DNA from: Roseomonas sp.
Lineage (GTDB): Bacteria; Pseudomonadota; Alphaproteobacteria; Acetobacterales; Acetobacteraceae
Reading direction: 5' to 3'
DNA length: 64,000 bases
NCBI GenBank assembly: GCA_031180725.1
Contig: JAPSLO010000008.1
Span: forward strand, 253,471 to 317,470
Part shown: positions 26,783 through 36,085 of the stretch, in pieces
How the letters are laid out: every line of letters starts with the position of its first letter
Position numbering within the stretch: position 1 is the stretch's first letter
The notes under the pieces: model-generated
The model's database searches: none
What the model was told of the DNA's origin: nothing
The model's input: only the letters and a program-made list of their open reading frames with translations
Program-made: the position numbers and the translations under genes

Positions 26783-29182
26783 TCATCGCGGCAGCAGGGC
26801 CTCGGCGCAGCCATCCAGGATGGCGTCGGCATCCAGGCCATAGACGCGGTAGAGGTCCGGGATGTCGCCGGCCTGGCCGAAGCGGTCCACGCCCAGCGGC
26901 ACCACGCGCTGGCCGCGCACCGCGCCGATCCAGGCATGCGCGGCCGGGTGGCCATCCAGCACCGTCACCAGCGCGGCATCAGGCGCGAGCGGCGCCAGCA
27001 GGCGCTCGATGGCAGAGGATGCGCGCCCCTGCCCTGCCCGCCTGGTCCGCCGCGCCGCCAGCCATTCGGCATGCAGCCGGTCCGGCGAGGTGATGGCCAG
27101 CAGCCCGGCGCCCGGCTCCTCCTCCTGCAACTGGGCGAAGGCCTCCATGGCCTCGGGCGCCACCGGACCCTGATAGGCGATGGCGATGCGGGCGCCGGGC
27201 GCAGGCGGCACCACCCAGTAGCCGCCCTGCACCACGGCCTGCGGGTCCAGCACGCGGTCAGGCTGCGGCAGGGCACGGGTGGACAGGCGCAGCCACACCG
27301 CGCTGCCATCCGGCTTCTGCATGTGCTCGAAGGCGAAGCGCATCAGCACCGCCAGCTCATCGGCATGGGCGGGCTCGAAGCTCACCAGCCGGTCCTGCGC
27401 GATGCCGATCAGCGGCGTGTTGACGCTCTGGTGCTGCCCGCCTTCCGGCGCCAGGGTCAGGCCGGATGGCGTGGAGACCAGGAGGAAGCGCGCATCCTGG
27501 TAGCAGGCATAGATCAGCGCATCGAGGCCGCGATTGACGAAGGGGTCGTACACCGTCCCCACCGGCAGCAGCCGCGCGCCATACAGCTCATGCGAGAGGC
27601 CCAGTGCCGAGAGCACCAGGAACAGGTTCTGCTCGGCGATGCCGAGCTCGACATGCTGGCCCTCCGGCGACATGCCCCAGCGCTGCGCCGAGGCCAGCTT
27701 GGCGTCGCGGAACACGTCGTTCTTCTTGTGCCGGTCGAAGATGCCGCGCCGGTTCACCCAGGGACCGAGGTTGGTAGAGACGGTGACATCCGGGCTGGTG
27801 GTGACGATGCGCTCCGCCAGCGCCTGCGCATCGCCCTGCCCGCGGCCGATCTCCGCCAGGATGTCGCCGAAGGCCGCCTGGGTGGAGAGCTTGCGGCCCG
27901 GCGCCACGCGCGGCGGCGCGACGGCGGCTGGCACCGGCACCGCCGATGCCTGCAGCCGGCGACCTTCCGAAGCCAGGGGCTTCGCGAAGGGACAGGATGC
28001 CAGGAAGTCGCGCAGCTCCACCTCGCTGGCCTCCAGCCCCTCGAACGGATCCCATTCATGGCCGTCGCGGATGCGCATGGCCTGCTTGAAGGCCGCCATC
28101 TGCTCCTTCGTCATCAGCCCCGCATGGTTGTCCTTGTGGCCAGCGAAGGGCAGGCCCATGCCCTTGATGGTGTAGGCGATGAAGCAGGTCGGCTGGTCGC
28201 CCTCGACATCCTGGGCCCGAAAGGCTTCGGTCAGCGTCTCGATGTCGTGGCCGCCCAGATTGGTCATCAGCGCCGCCAGCTCATCATCGGTCAGCGGGTC
28301 GATGATGGCGCGCACCCCGGCGACGCGGCCCAGATCTGCCAGCACCGCGTTGCGCCAGGCGGCGCCCCCCTGGAAGGTCAGCGCAGCGTAAAGGCTGTTC
28401 GGGCAGTCATCGATCCAGCGGCGCAGCGCCTCGCCATCCGGGCGGGCAAAGGCAGCCTGCAGCTTTCGGCCGTATTTCAGCGTGACGACGTTCCAGCCCA
28501 TGTCGCGGAACAGGCCCTCGATCCGGCCGAAGAGGCGGTCGGGCACCACGCTGTCCAGGCTCTGGCGGTTGTAGTCCACCACCCACCAGACATTCCGCAC
28601 ATCGTGCTTCCAGCCTTCCAGCAGGGCTTCGTAGATATTGCCCTCGTCCAGCTCCGCATCGCCGACGATCGCCACATGGCGGCCCGCCGCGACGCCGGGG
28701 CGCGCCAAGCCGTGCAGATGGACATAATCCTGCACCAGGCTGCCGAAGGTGGTCAGCGCCACGCCCAGGCCAACGGAGCCGGTGGAGAAATCTACCTCGG
28801 CCCCGTCCTTCACCCGGCTGGGATAAGGCTGGATTCCGCCGAACTGGCGCAGCGTCGCCAGCTTTTCCCGCGACTGCCGGCCGAGCAGGTAGTTGATGGC
28901 GTGGAAGACCGGGCCCGCATGCGGCTTCACCGCCACCCGGTCCTGCGGCCGTAGCACCTCGAAATAGAGCGCCGCCATGATGGAGATGACGGAAGCGCAG
29001 CTCGCCTGGTGGCCGCCCACCTTCAGCCCGTCGCGGTTCGGCCGGATGTGGTTGGCGTGGTGGATCATCCAGGCGGAAAGCCAGAGCAGCTTGCGCTCCA
29101 ACTGGCGCAGCAGGCGAACCCGGTCGGCCGGGTTTGGGCTGGCCCCGTCTTCCGCCGCCAGGATCGGCCGTTCCGCCGTCAT
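26783..29182 (-). CDS. AceE-like thiamine diphosphate-dependent enzyme (homodimeric E1 / transketolase family)
   Basis: A protein of 799 residues with full transketolase-type architecture. The N-terminal part has RPNRDGLKVGGHQASCAS and the diphosphate motif GDAELDEGN ending in DYNRQSLD; the pyrimidine domain has HVELGIAEQNLFLVLSALGL with the catalytic glutamate; and a C-terminal domain follows. The spacing and the DYNRQ motif resemble AceE, the homodimeric E1 of pyruvate dehydrogenase, more than ordinary transketolase, but it is about 90 residues shorter than E. coli AceE. No E2 or E3 gene is adjacent, so the substrate (pyruvate, another 2-oxo acid or a sugar phosphate) remains open. Confidence 0.85.
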   Translation of the reverse strand: MTAERPILAAEDGASPNPADRVRLLRQLERKLLWLSAWMIHHANHIRPNRDGLKVGGHQASCASVISIMAALYFEVLRPQDRVAVKPHAGPVFHAINYLLGRQSREKLATLRQFGGIQPYPSRVKDGAEVDFSTGSVGLGVALTTFGSLVQDYVHLHGLARPGVAAGRHVAIVGDAELDEGNIYEALLEGWKHDVRNVWWVVDYNRQSLDSVVPDRLFGRIEGLFRDMGWNVVTLKYGRKLQAAFARPDGEALRRWIDDCPNSLYAALTFQGGAAWRNAVLADLGRVAGVRAIIDPLTDDELAALMTNLGGHDIETLTEAFRAQDVEGDQPTCFIAYTIKGMGLPFAGHKDNHAGLMTKEQMAAFKQAMRIRDGHEWDPFEGLEASEVELRDFLASCPFAKPLASEGRRLQASAVPVPAAVAPPRVAPGRKLSTQAAFGDILAEIGRGQGDAQALAERIVTTSPDVTVSTNLGPWVNRRGIFDRHKKNDVFRDAKLASAQRWGMSPEGQHVELGIAEQNLFLVLSALGLSHELYGARLLPVGTVYDPFVNRGLDALIYACYQDARFLLVSTPSGLTLAPEGGQHQSVNTPLIGIAQDRLVSFEPAHADELAVLMRFAFEHMQKPDGSAVWLRLSTRALPQPDRVLDPQAVVQGGYWVVPPAPGARIAIAYQGPVAPEAMEAFAQLQEEEPGAGLLAITSPDRLHAEWLAARRTRRAGQGRASSAIERLLAPLAPDAALVTVLDGHPAAHAWIGAVRGQRVVPLGVDRFGQAGDIPDLYRVYGLDADAILDGCAEALLPR

Positions 29183-29253
29183 ACGTCCCTCTCCCTCGCC
29201 CGGTTGGCGCAGGATAGGGCGGCCCGGCGCGGGCGGCTACCGCCGCCCCCGGC

Positions 29254-29907
29254 TCATTGCTGCAGCGCGAGTGCCGCCTGGCAGCGCGGGAGGAAATCCG
29301 CTCCATCGCCGGGTAGCACCACTGAAGCCAGGACATCGCAGAGCAGAGGCGCCCGCAGCGGCCAGCCCTGCGCCTCCGGCACGGGGCGGGCCAGGAAGGC
29401 CGGTGCGCCCGGGCCGAAATGCACTGCCGCGGCGTATTGCCGACCCTCCACCGTCTCGCCCCCCGCGGCCAGCTCCAGCGCCGCCTCACCGCCCTCGCCG
29501 CGGCCGATGGCGACCACCAGTCCCGCGCCGAGCACCACTTCCGAGGTGCGGAGCGCTTCCGCCATCTCTGCCCGCAGCGCCGCCTGCGTGGCGCCGCCGC
29601 GCGGCGGGTCCAGTTCCAGCACCGCTGCCCCGGCATCCAGCAGCGCGCTGACCAGCCGGTCGCGCTGCCCCTCCGGCCAAGCCCCGCCTGGGGCCAGCAC
29701 CGCGATGGCGTCGCCCGTCAGCCAGCCCGGCGGCAGGTTGAGCAGTGCCGGCGTCCCGAGGAGCCCATCCGGCTCCTCCGTCGCCAGCCAGACAAGCAGG
29801 AACTGCGTGTATTCCGTTGTGCCGACCGAGGCGGCCTTCGCGCCGCCGAGCCCGGCAAGCAGCGCCGCCGCTGGCAGCAAGGCACGCCACATGCGACGTC
29901 TCGACAT
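29254..29907 (-). CDS. Secreted hypothetical protein
   Basis: About 217 residues beginning with a typical signal peptide (MSRRRMWRALLPAAALLAGLGGAKA). The mature part alternates hydrophobic strands and Gly/Ala-rich helices (VVLGAGLVVAIGRGEGGEAAL, AAVHFGPGAPAFL), which recalls an alpha/beta-hydrolase-like or dienelactone-hydrolase-like layout, but I see no convincing catalytic GxSxG, and I do not recognise the family. The start at 29907 was chosen to place RRR before the hydrophobic core; an ATG at 29892 is possible. It lies upstream of, and in the same direction as, the AceE-like gene, 71 bases away. Confidence 0.65.
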   Translation of the reverse strand: MSRRRMWRALLPAAALLAGLGGAKAASVGTTEYTQFLLVWLATEEPDGLLGTPALLNLPPGWLTGDAIAVLAPGGAWPEGQRDRLVSALLDAGAAVLELDPPRGGATQAALRAEMAEALRTSEVVLGAGLVVAIGRGEGGEAALELAAGGETVEGRQYAAAVHFGPGAPAFLARPVPEAQGWPLRAPLLCDVLASVVLPGDGADFLPRCQAALALQQ

Positions 29908-30098
29908 GAGCCGATCCTCCGCGCTGCCCGGTACCGTTCGCCGGGCATGCGGAGCATGCGCGCTAGGCGGTCGCGAAATCCCGAAAGCCTCGCGAAGCCG
30001 GCCCGAAATCTTGAGGCCGCAGTCTGCCGGCGGAATTTGTGCGCCAGGGTTGCGCATGGGCGGCGGCACCCATCTGCCGCCGCCTTCGGGCAACCGCC

Positions 30099-31844
30099 TC
30101 AGAGCACGAAGTCGCTGGCCTCCAGGTTCCACACGCCGACCACCGTCAGCGAGAAGTCGGCCAGGCCGTCGCCGTTGACGTCGCCGTTCACCTGCCCGCC
30201 GAGCAGGTTCGAGGTGATCCACAGGTCGCCCGCACTCTGGAAGAAGGCGCCGGAGCCGGTGAAGGCGAAGGCCTGGTTGCCGGCCATGTTCGCGTCCGCA
30301 TCCAGGGAGAAGAGGTCGATGCGGTCCTGCCCCTTCTCAAAGCCGTAGATGAAATCACGGCCGGATACGGCGCTGCTGTCGGAAAGCGCGGTATAGAAGA
30401 AGGTGTCCATCCCCACGTCGCCGTAGAGCCGGTCGGCGCCGGCGCTGCCCTGGATGTAGTCGTTGCCGGCGCCACCCCGGATCGTGTCCGCGCCGTCGCC
30501 GCCCTTCAGCGTGTCGGTGCCCGCGCCGCCCGACATGTCGTCGCTGCCAGCATCCCCATAGACCACGTCATTGCCGGCCCCGCCATCGACCGTGTCGCGG
30601 CCCGCGCCGCCGAATACGGAGTCATCACCGTCATCGCCCGCCAGCCGGTCGTCGCCGGCATCCCCGTACAGGATGTCGATCCCGTTGCCGCCAGTGGCGT
30701 GGTCGTTGCCGTTCCCGCCCTTGAGCTGGTCGCTGCCGTCATGTCCGAAAAGCTGGTCGTTCCCGTCCTGGCCGCTCAGCGTATCGGCGCCAAGGTTGCC
30801 GCGCATCATATTGGCCAGGTTGTTGCCGATTCCCGTCGCATGGGCGCCGCCCTCGAAGGTCAGGTTCTCCACCTCGGCACCGAGCGTGTAGTTGGCCACC
30901 CATGCCATCACGGTGTCGGTGCCGCCATTCGCAGCCTCCGTCACGGTGTCGCCGGCCTCGGTGACGATGTAAGTGTCGTTGCCCTCGCCGCCCTGCATCG
31001 TGTCAAGACCGAAGCCCCCGACCAGCCGGTCGTCCCCGGTGCCACCGATCAGGCGATCCTCGCCGGCGCCGCCTTCCAGCGTGTCGTCCTCGCTGCCGCC
31101 GTCGAGGTAGTCGTTGCCGCCGCCGGCCTCGAGACGGTCATGTCCCGCCGCGCCGTACAGGCTGTCATTGCCATGCCCGTCGATCAGGCGGTCGTCGCCA
31201 TCCTGGCCATAGAGCTTGTCATGCCCGGCGCCGCCGCGCAGCGTATCGGCGCCAGCGCCGCCCTCCAGCGTGTCGCGCATGTCGCTGCCGGTAATGTCAT
31301 TGGTCAACTCGTTGCCGACGACGCGAACCCCGTTCTTGAGCGCGCCTTCGTCGTAGCTCCCGTTTGTCACGTCGGCGGTGTCGTAGAAGGCTCCCCAGTA
31401 GTAGACGCCGGCCACCTTCAGATGCTCGACATTGGCCGGCATGTAGAAGCTCGTGCCGTTCCAGAGATCGATGGTGATCCGGTCGGTGCCCTCGCCAGCC
31501 GCCTCGACGATGCTCACATCGTGCTCGCTGCCGTAAATGAAGTAGTGGTCGTCGCCGGTGCCGCCATGCAGCTGCGCCTCTGCATCCAGGATGCTGAAGC
31601 TGTCGTTGCCCTCGCCGCCGTAGACGGTGGAGCTGCCGCTGATCGTGTCATCCTGGAAGGGGCCTGCTTCGAGGTTACGCGATTTGAAGCTGTCGTTCCC
31701 CTTGCCGAGATAAATGACGTTCGTGCCCTGCGAAGCATGCACGTAGTCGTTCCCGCCACCCATCTGGAGGATCAGGTCCTCCTCGCGGTTCAGGCCGTCG
31801 AAGCTGTCATTCTCGTCGCCGAAGGTCAGGCTGATCGTGGACAT
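30099..31844 (-). CDS. RTX (hemolysin-type calcium-binding repeat) secreted protein
   Basis: An acidic protein of 581 residues with no classical signal peptide. Glycine-aspartate nonapeptide repeats of the form GGxGxDxLx fill roughly residues 185-285 and 345-480, the calcium-binding beta-roll of RTX proteins. The final 100 residues ([14 protein letters not shown] to LEASDFVL) match the serralysin-type C-terminal domain, and the ending DFVL is typical of type I secretion signals. [11 protein letters not shown] stretch near the end resembles an EF-hand calcium loop. I see no enzymatic domain, so it may be a surface or biofilm protein. No type I secretion genes are in the window. Its DNA repeats are coding. 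Confidence 0.9.
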   Translation of the reverse strand: MSTISLTFGDENDSFDGLNREEDLILQMGGGNDYVHASQGTNVIYLGKGNDSFKSRNLEAGPFQDDTISGSSTVYGGEGNDSFSILDAEAQLHGGTGDDHYFIYGSEHDVSIVEAAGEGTDRITIDLWNGTSFYMPANVEHLKVAGVYYWGAFYDTADVTNGSYDEGALKNGVRVVGNELTNDITGSDMRDTLEGGAGADTLRGGAGHDKLYGQDGDDRLIDGHGNDSLYGAAGHDRLEAGGGNDYLDGGSEDDTLEGGAGEDRLIGGTGDDRLVGGFGLDTMQGGEGNDTYIVTEAGDTVTEAANGGTDTVMAWVANYTLGAEVENLTFEGGAHATGIGNNLANMMRGNLGADTLSGQDGNDQLFGHDGSDQLKGGNGNDHATGGNGIDILYGDAGDDRLAGDDGDDSVFGGAGRDTVDGGAGNDVVYGDAGSDDMSGGAGTDTLKGGDGADTIRGGAGNDYIQGSAGADRLYGDVGMDTFFYTALSDSSAVSGRDFIYGFEKGQDRIDLFSLDADANMAGNQAFAFTGSGAFFQSAGDLWITSNLLGGQVNGDVNGDGLADFSLTVVGVWNLEASDFVL

Positions 31845-31971
31845 ATGTCATCTCCCGCTGTCGTCGGCCCGGATGCCCGGGCCTGCGGGAGACGTTCTGG
31901 CGGCATGGCATTGCCGCGTGATGGCACGCCCGTAGCTGTCGCTTCGGCCACCGTTTCGATTGTTGTCCGTG

Positions 31972-33432
31972 TTACACGAAACCCTTGGCCAGCCTACGCA
32001 CGGCAGAGGAGGCGGCGCGCTTGCCGTCCCCGGCATAATCCTCGTGGTATTCCTCGATCCGCGCGGGATCGTAGAGATAGTTTACCATCATCCCCACACT
32101 CTCCCGCCAGCCCTTCTCGCTAGTGTCACCGCGCGGGTTCAGGCGCTCCACGCGGGCTCCGTTGGACAGGTGGAAATGCGCCACCGGGTCGCGGGCGCGC
32201 TTGGCATTGCCGCGCGCGGATTCGGCCAGCAGGTAACGGGCGCAGGCGCGGCACAGGATGGGGTCCAGCACCTTGGTCACGGCTTCCTCCCGCGCCTGGG
32301 CGCGGCGGGCCAGGATGCGGGCCAGGGTCTGCACCGGGCTGGCCCCGGGTGGCTGGTCGGGCGGCGCCACGACGGCGCCATCCGCGGCAGGTGCCGGCAG
32401 CGCGCGCTCGGCCGGCGCCGCGGCCTGCAGCGCCGCGGCTTCCTCCTCGTCGATCAGCGTGGCATCGCCCGCGGCGATCCGCTCCTCCAGCCAGCGGCGG
32501 AAGCCGGGGATGGGCGAGAGGGTGGCGAAGACCTTCAGGTTGCGGAACTCCGCCGAGAGCAGCGACACCACGCGCTTGATCAGGAAGTTGCCGAAGCTGA
32601 TGCCGTCCAGTCCGCGCTGGCAGTTGTTGATGGAATAGAAGATGGCGGTGTCGGCCTTGGCGGGGTCGAGCACCGGCGCCTTTTCGTCCAGCAGGCGCTG
32701 GACATTGTCCGCCATGCCACGCACCAGCGCGACCTCCACAAAGATCAGCGGCTCCTCGGGCATGCGAGGGTGGAAGAATGCGTAGCAGCGGCGGTCGGAA
32801 TCCAGCCGGTTCTTCAGGTCGCGCCAGGTACGGATGCGGTGCACCGCCTCGTATTGCACCAGCTTCTCCAGCAGCGCGGCGGGCGAGCACCAGTCGATCC
32901 GGCGCAGCTCCAGGAAGCCGACATCGAACCAGGAAGCGAGGAGCGCCTTCAGGTCGGCCTCCAGCGCCTCCAGCATTGGATCGCCCTTCTTCTGGGCCAG
33001 CAGGTCGTCGCGCAGATCCACCAGGAACTTCACGCCATCGGGGATGGCAGTAAACTGGGTGAGGAGCCGCAGGCGCGGCGGTTCCAGGGCGCGGCGCAGC
33101 CGGGCCTTGGCGGCGGCGCGTTCCGCCATGTCGGTGGCCGCGGCCACCTTCTCCCAGGCCTGGCGGACGGCTTCGGGGTCGGAATCGAAACTCGCGAGGG
33201 CGCGGAGGAACTCGGCGCGGCCAGCCGCATCGGCCGCCAGGTAGGCCTCAGCAAGGCCGGCCGCACGGGCGCGGGCTGAAACTTCACCGCCGCGCGCATC
33301 CAGGCAGGCCCGCATCCGGGCGATGATGGCGCCCTGCCCCTCCGGGGCGGAGCCAGCCATGTCCCGCCAAAGAGCGGTCACGCGGCGGAGAGCGCGGTCG
33401 AGAAGGCCGGGGGCTTCGGCCAGGTCGGACAT
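31972..33432 (-). CDS. Malonyl-CoA decarboxylase
   Basis: A protein of 486 residues matching the malonyl-CoA decarboxylase family: an N-terminal helical domain, then the catalytic domain with HPRMPEEPLIFVEVALV, DTAIFYSINNCQRGLDGISFG, FATLSPIPGFRRWL and the C-terminal ARDPVAHFHLSNGA. The family active-site serine and histidine lie in FATLSPIPGF and AHFHLSNGA. It converts malonyl-CoA to acetyl-CoA and CO2, used for growth on malonate or to keep malonyl-CoA low. The start at 33432 has AAAGG seven bases upstream. No malonate transporter or malonyl-CoA synthetase is adjacent. Confidence 0.93.
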   Translation of the reverse strand: MSDLAEAPGLLDRALRRVTALWRDMAGSAPEGQGAIIARMRACLDARGGEVSARARAAGLAEAYLAADAAGRAEFLRALASFDSDPEAVRQAWEKVAAATDMAERAAAKARLRRALEPPRLRLLTQFTAIPDGVKFLVDLRDDLLAQKKGDPMLEALEADLKALLASWFDVGFLELRRIDWCSPAALLEKLVQYEAVHRIRTWRDLKNRLDSDRRCYAFFHPRMPEEPLIFVEVALVRGMADNVQRLLDEKAPVLDPAKADTAIFYSINNCQRGLDGISFGNFLIKRVVSLLSAEFRNLKVFATLSPIPGFRRWLEERIAAGDATLIDEEEAAALQAAAPAERALPAPAADGAVVAPPDQPPGASPVQTLARILARRAQAREEAVTKVLDPILCRACARYLLAESARGNAKRARDPVAHFHLSNGARVERLNPRGDTSEKGWRESVGMMVNYLYDPARIEEYHEDYAGDGKRAASSAVRRLAKGFV

Positions 33433-33483
33433 CACGGAACCTTTCACCGTGTTACAGTGCAGATGGTGCACGAAGTGATGGCG

Positions 33484-34902
33484 TCAATCGACCCATAAGC
33501 TTGCGAGGGAAGCAGGAATTCCACCCGGCAGATCCTCAGCCAGCAGCCCGGGTCCCAGCCGGCTGGCGGCGGCGCCATGCAGGTACACGGCGGCGGCCGC
33601 GGCCTCGAAGGGCGGCAGCCCCTGGGCGAGCAGACCGGCCGCCATGCCCGCCAGCACATCGCCGGTGCCGCCGGTGGCCAGCCAGGGCGGGGCGTTGTCG
33701 TTGATGGCGAGCCGGCCATCGGGGGCGGCGATCAGCGTATCGGCGCCCTTCAGCACCACCACCGCGCCGGAGGCGGCGGCGGCGCGCCGCACCGCGGCTG
33801 GCCGGTCCTCGCCGGGCGGACCGAAGAGGCCGGCGAATTCCCCGGCATGGGGGGTGAGGATCGCCGCGCCGGCCAGCGCCGGCAGCCCGGCACGAAGCGC
33901 CCCGGCATCCGCCACCAGCTGCCGCCCCGCGCCAACCGCCGCGCGCAACAGTGGCCTGGCCAGCTCGGGCGGCAGGCCGGGACCGATAACCCAGCAGCCG
34001 ATGCGTGGATCGGCCAGCGGCGCGGCCTGGTCCTCCGCCACGATGCAGCCGGGGTCGCCGGCACGCAGCACGGCGGCCGTCGCGGCATCGGGTGCGACGA
34101 TGGTCAGCAGCCCGGCACCGGCCCGCCGCGCCCCCGCCGCGGCAAGGCGCGCGGCGCCGGTCATGCCCGGGCCCGCGGCCACTGCGACATGGCCGCGCGC
34201 ATATTTGTGGCTGGCCGCACCGGGGCACGGAATGCGCCACAGCCAGGGCCCGTTGCGCCAGGCGCGTGGCGTGATGCCGGGCAGCACCGTGTTCGGCAGG
34301 CCGATATCGGCCAGGATGGTTTCCCCGCAGAGGCGACGGCCGGGATACAGAAGATGGCCGGGCTTGCGCCGAAAGAAGGTGACCGTGACGTCCGCCTGCG
34401 GCGCCACGCCGCGCACCGCCCCGGTCGCGCCATCCACGCCGGAAGGGACATCCACCGCCAGCACCGGCGCGCGAATGGCACCAATCAGGCTGGCGGCCGG
34501 GCCCTCCACCGGCTTGGAAAGGCCCGCGCCATAGATCGCATCCACCACCAGCCCGGCGCGCGCGACCTCGGCCGGCGTCGCTGACACTACCGGGCCCTTC
34601 CAACGCGCGGCGGCCAAGGCGGCGTCGCTGCCGGGGCGCGGCGGCGCGAGCGACGCCACGGCCACCGGCCAGCCTGCCTGTTCCAGCAGCCGCGCCGCCA
34701 CCCAGCCATCGCCGCCATTGTTGCCGGGCCCGGCCAGCACCAGGGTCCGGGTCGGGCGGAAGCGCCGCATCGCCGTGCGCGCCACGGCGCGGCCGGCGGC
34801 CTCCATCAGGACCAGGCCGGGGATGCCGCCCGCGATGGCCGCGGCATCGGCGCGCGCCATCTCGGCGGGGGTGAGCAGGTCCTCCATGACGGGCAGGCTC
34901 AT
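33484..34902 (-). CDS. nnr: Bifunctional NAD(P)H-hydrate epimerase / ADP-dependent NAD(P)H-hydrate dehydratase
   Basis: A protein of 472 residues with two fused repair domains. Residues 1-210 are the YjeF_N epimerase (LAGPGNNGGDGWVAARLL, VVDAIYGAG, PSGVDGATG), and residues 215-472 are the ribokinase-like dehydratase (HKYARGHVAVAAG, ILTPHAGEFAGLFG, NDNAPPWLATGGTGDVLAGM). It repairs hydrated NADH and NADPH in the cytoplasm. Epimerase-first order is the usual bacterial Nnr layout. The start at 34902 (MSLPVMEDLL) fits; the frame stays open far upstream without family similarity. Confidence 0.95.
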   Translation of the reverse strand: MSLPVMEDLLTPAEMARADAAAIAGGIPGLVLMEAAGRAVARTAMRRFRPTRTLVLAGPGNNGGDGWVAARLLEQAGWPVAVASLAPPRPGSDAALAAARWKGPVVSATPAEVARAGLVVDAIYGAGLSKPVEGPAASLIGAIRAPVLAVDVPSGVDGATGAVRGVAPQADVTVTFFRRKPGHLLYPGRRLCGETILADIGLPNTVLPGITPRAWRNGPWLWRIPCPGAASHKYARGHVAVAAGPGMTGAARLAAAGARRAGAGLLTIVAPDAATAAVLRAGDPGCIVAEDQAAPLADPRIGCWVIGPGLPPELARPLLRAAVGAGRQLVADAGALRAGLPALAGAAILTPHAGEFAGLFGPPGEDRPAAVRRAAAASGAVVVLKGADTLIAAPDGRLAINDNAPPWLATGGTGDVLAGMAAGLLAQGLPPFEAAAAAVYLHGAAASRLGPGLLAEDLPGGIPASLASLWVD

Positions 34903-34959
34903 CGGTGCAAGCCTAGCCGAGCCGAGCGAACCCTGCGATGCGCGGCGCGCTGAAGGAGC

Positions 34960-35310
34960 ATGAGATACGCGCTTGTCACTCTGCTCCTGCTCGCGCCCGG
35001 CCTTGCCGCCGCACAGGAGGAACTCCGCTCGGCGCCGAATGACCCGGCCGTCAGCTCCCGCACGCCGCCCAGCTCCATCCCCGGGGAGGCGGGCGGGCCG
35101 CAGGGCGGCGCGAACCGTGGCGCCAGCACGCCCGGCCGGCAGCCCGACGACGCGGCCCGCACCGCCCCACCGCCCGGCCACCGCACCCTGGGCGGACCGC
35201 CAGTGCCCGGCGCCACCCAGCCGCAAAGCTCGGGTGGTTTCGGCTCTCCAGGCGATTCCATGCCGCCGCGGGTAGGAGGCGGGCCGGACGCTTCCACCAC
35301 GGGGCGCTGA
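34960..35310 (+). CDS. Small secreted Pro/Gly-rich hypothetical protein
   Basis: A protein of 116 residues. The first 19 form a clear signal peptide ending AAAQ; the mature part is low-complexity, rich in Pro, Gly, Ser and Ala (for example APPPGHRTLGGPPVPGA), and probably unstructured. I do not recognise a family. It lies 45 bases upstream of an orphan ParA gene on the same strand and is divergent from nnr. It may be a periplasmic linker-type protein or simply fast evolving; function unknown. Confidence 0.55.
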   Translation: MRYALVTLLLLAPGLAAAQEELRSAPNDPAVSSRTPPSSIPGEAGGPQGGANRGASTPGRQPDDAARTAPPPGHRTLGGPPVPGATQPQSSGGFGSPGDSMPPRVGGGPDASTTGR

Positions 35311-35355
35311 GCCTGCTATCTTCCGCGCCGCACAACCGTGTGCGGAGTCGCGGAC

Positions 35356-35991
35356 ATGGCCTTCGTCGTTGCCGTCGCCCAGCGTAAGGGGGGCGCCGGC
35401 AAGTCCACCTTGGCCGCCAACCTGGCCGCAGCCTTCGCTGGGCTGGGGGAGCGGGTCGCGTTGCTGGACACCGACCCGCAGAAGACGCTGGCCTTCTGGA
35501 GCGAGGCACGCGCCAAGGCTGGCCCCCGCGCCAATGTCCTGGATTTCGAGGCCCCGTCCGGCTGGCGCGTCCCTGCCACCTGCGAAAGGCTGCGGCGCAG
35601 CCACGACATCGTGTTGCTAGACACGCCGCCGCATGACGACACGGATGCGCGCATCGCCATCCGCTCTGCCGACCTGGTGCTGGTGCCGCTACAGCCTTCG
35701 CCAGCCGACCTTTGGGCCACCGGCGCGACGCTGGACCTTGCCAGGGCCGAGAAGCGGCCGGTGGCGATGACGCTGAACCGGGTGCCGGCACAGGGGAAGT
35801 TGGCAGAACAGGTGCTGAAGGAACTGCGGCAGAAGGGGCTGACGGTGCTGGACACGCCGCTGGGCAACCGCAGCGGCTTCGCCAGCGCCTTCGCCGCCGG
35901 CCTCGGGGTGACGGAAGCGGCGCCACGGTCACAGGCAGCGGAGGAGGTGCGCGCCCTTGCCGCCGCCCTCGGCCGCCTGCGCCGCCGCTGA
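35356..35991 (+). CDS. Orphan ParA/MinD-family ATPase
   Basis: A protein of 211 residues with a deviant Walker A KGGAGKST at residues 10-17, LLDTDPQKT as the second motif and LLDTPPH as Walker B, the layout of small ParA-type ATPases that form nucleotide-dependent dimers on DNA or membrane. The start at 35356 has GGAG about 9 bases upstream. No ParB or parS-like sequence is adjacent, so this is not a chromosome or plasmid partition locus. Small orphan ParAs can position other cargoes (flagella, chemoreceptors, carboxysomes), but no cargo gene is visible here. Confidence 0.88.
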   Translation: MAFVVAVAQRKGGAGKSTLAANLAAAFAGLGERVALLDTDPQKTLAFWSEARAKAGPRANVLDFEAPSGWRVPATCERLRRSHDIVLLDTPPHDDTDARIAIRSADLVLVPLQPSPADLWATGATLDLARAEKRPVAMTLNRVPAQGKLAEQVLKELRQKGLTVLDTPLGNRSGFASAFAAGLGVTEAAPRSQAAEEVRALAAALGRLRRR

Positions 35992-36085
35992 GCGGCCCTG
36001 CCTGGGCAAGGTCCGGCATTCCCCCTGGGTCTGGCGCAGCGCAGCCGGCTGTGGCCTCTTGCAACCAGTTGGTTACCGAGACGCC

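Noticed and set aside
26936-28954. 672-codon plus-strand frame opposite the AceE-like gene
   Set aside because: It is the antisense shadow of a well-supported enzyme gene; its translation is low-complexity and matches no family, as is usual for GC-rich DNA.
30480-31280. Short tandem DNA repeats that could suggest a CRISPR or minisatellite
   Set aside because: The repeats are in frame, imperfect, and code for RTX nonapeptides; no regular spacers are present.
30039-32123. 694-codon plus-strand frame opposite the RTX gene, with repeated Val/Ala-rich units
   Set aside because: The repeats only mirror the coding repeats of the RTX gene on the other strand; no start or family features support it.
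36062-36074. AACC...GGTT hairpin before the GNAT gene at 36086
   Set aside because: Only four base pairs; not enough to call a regulatory site.
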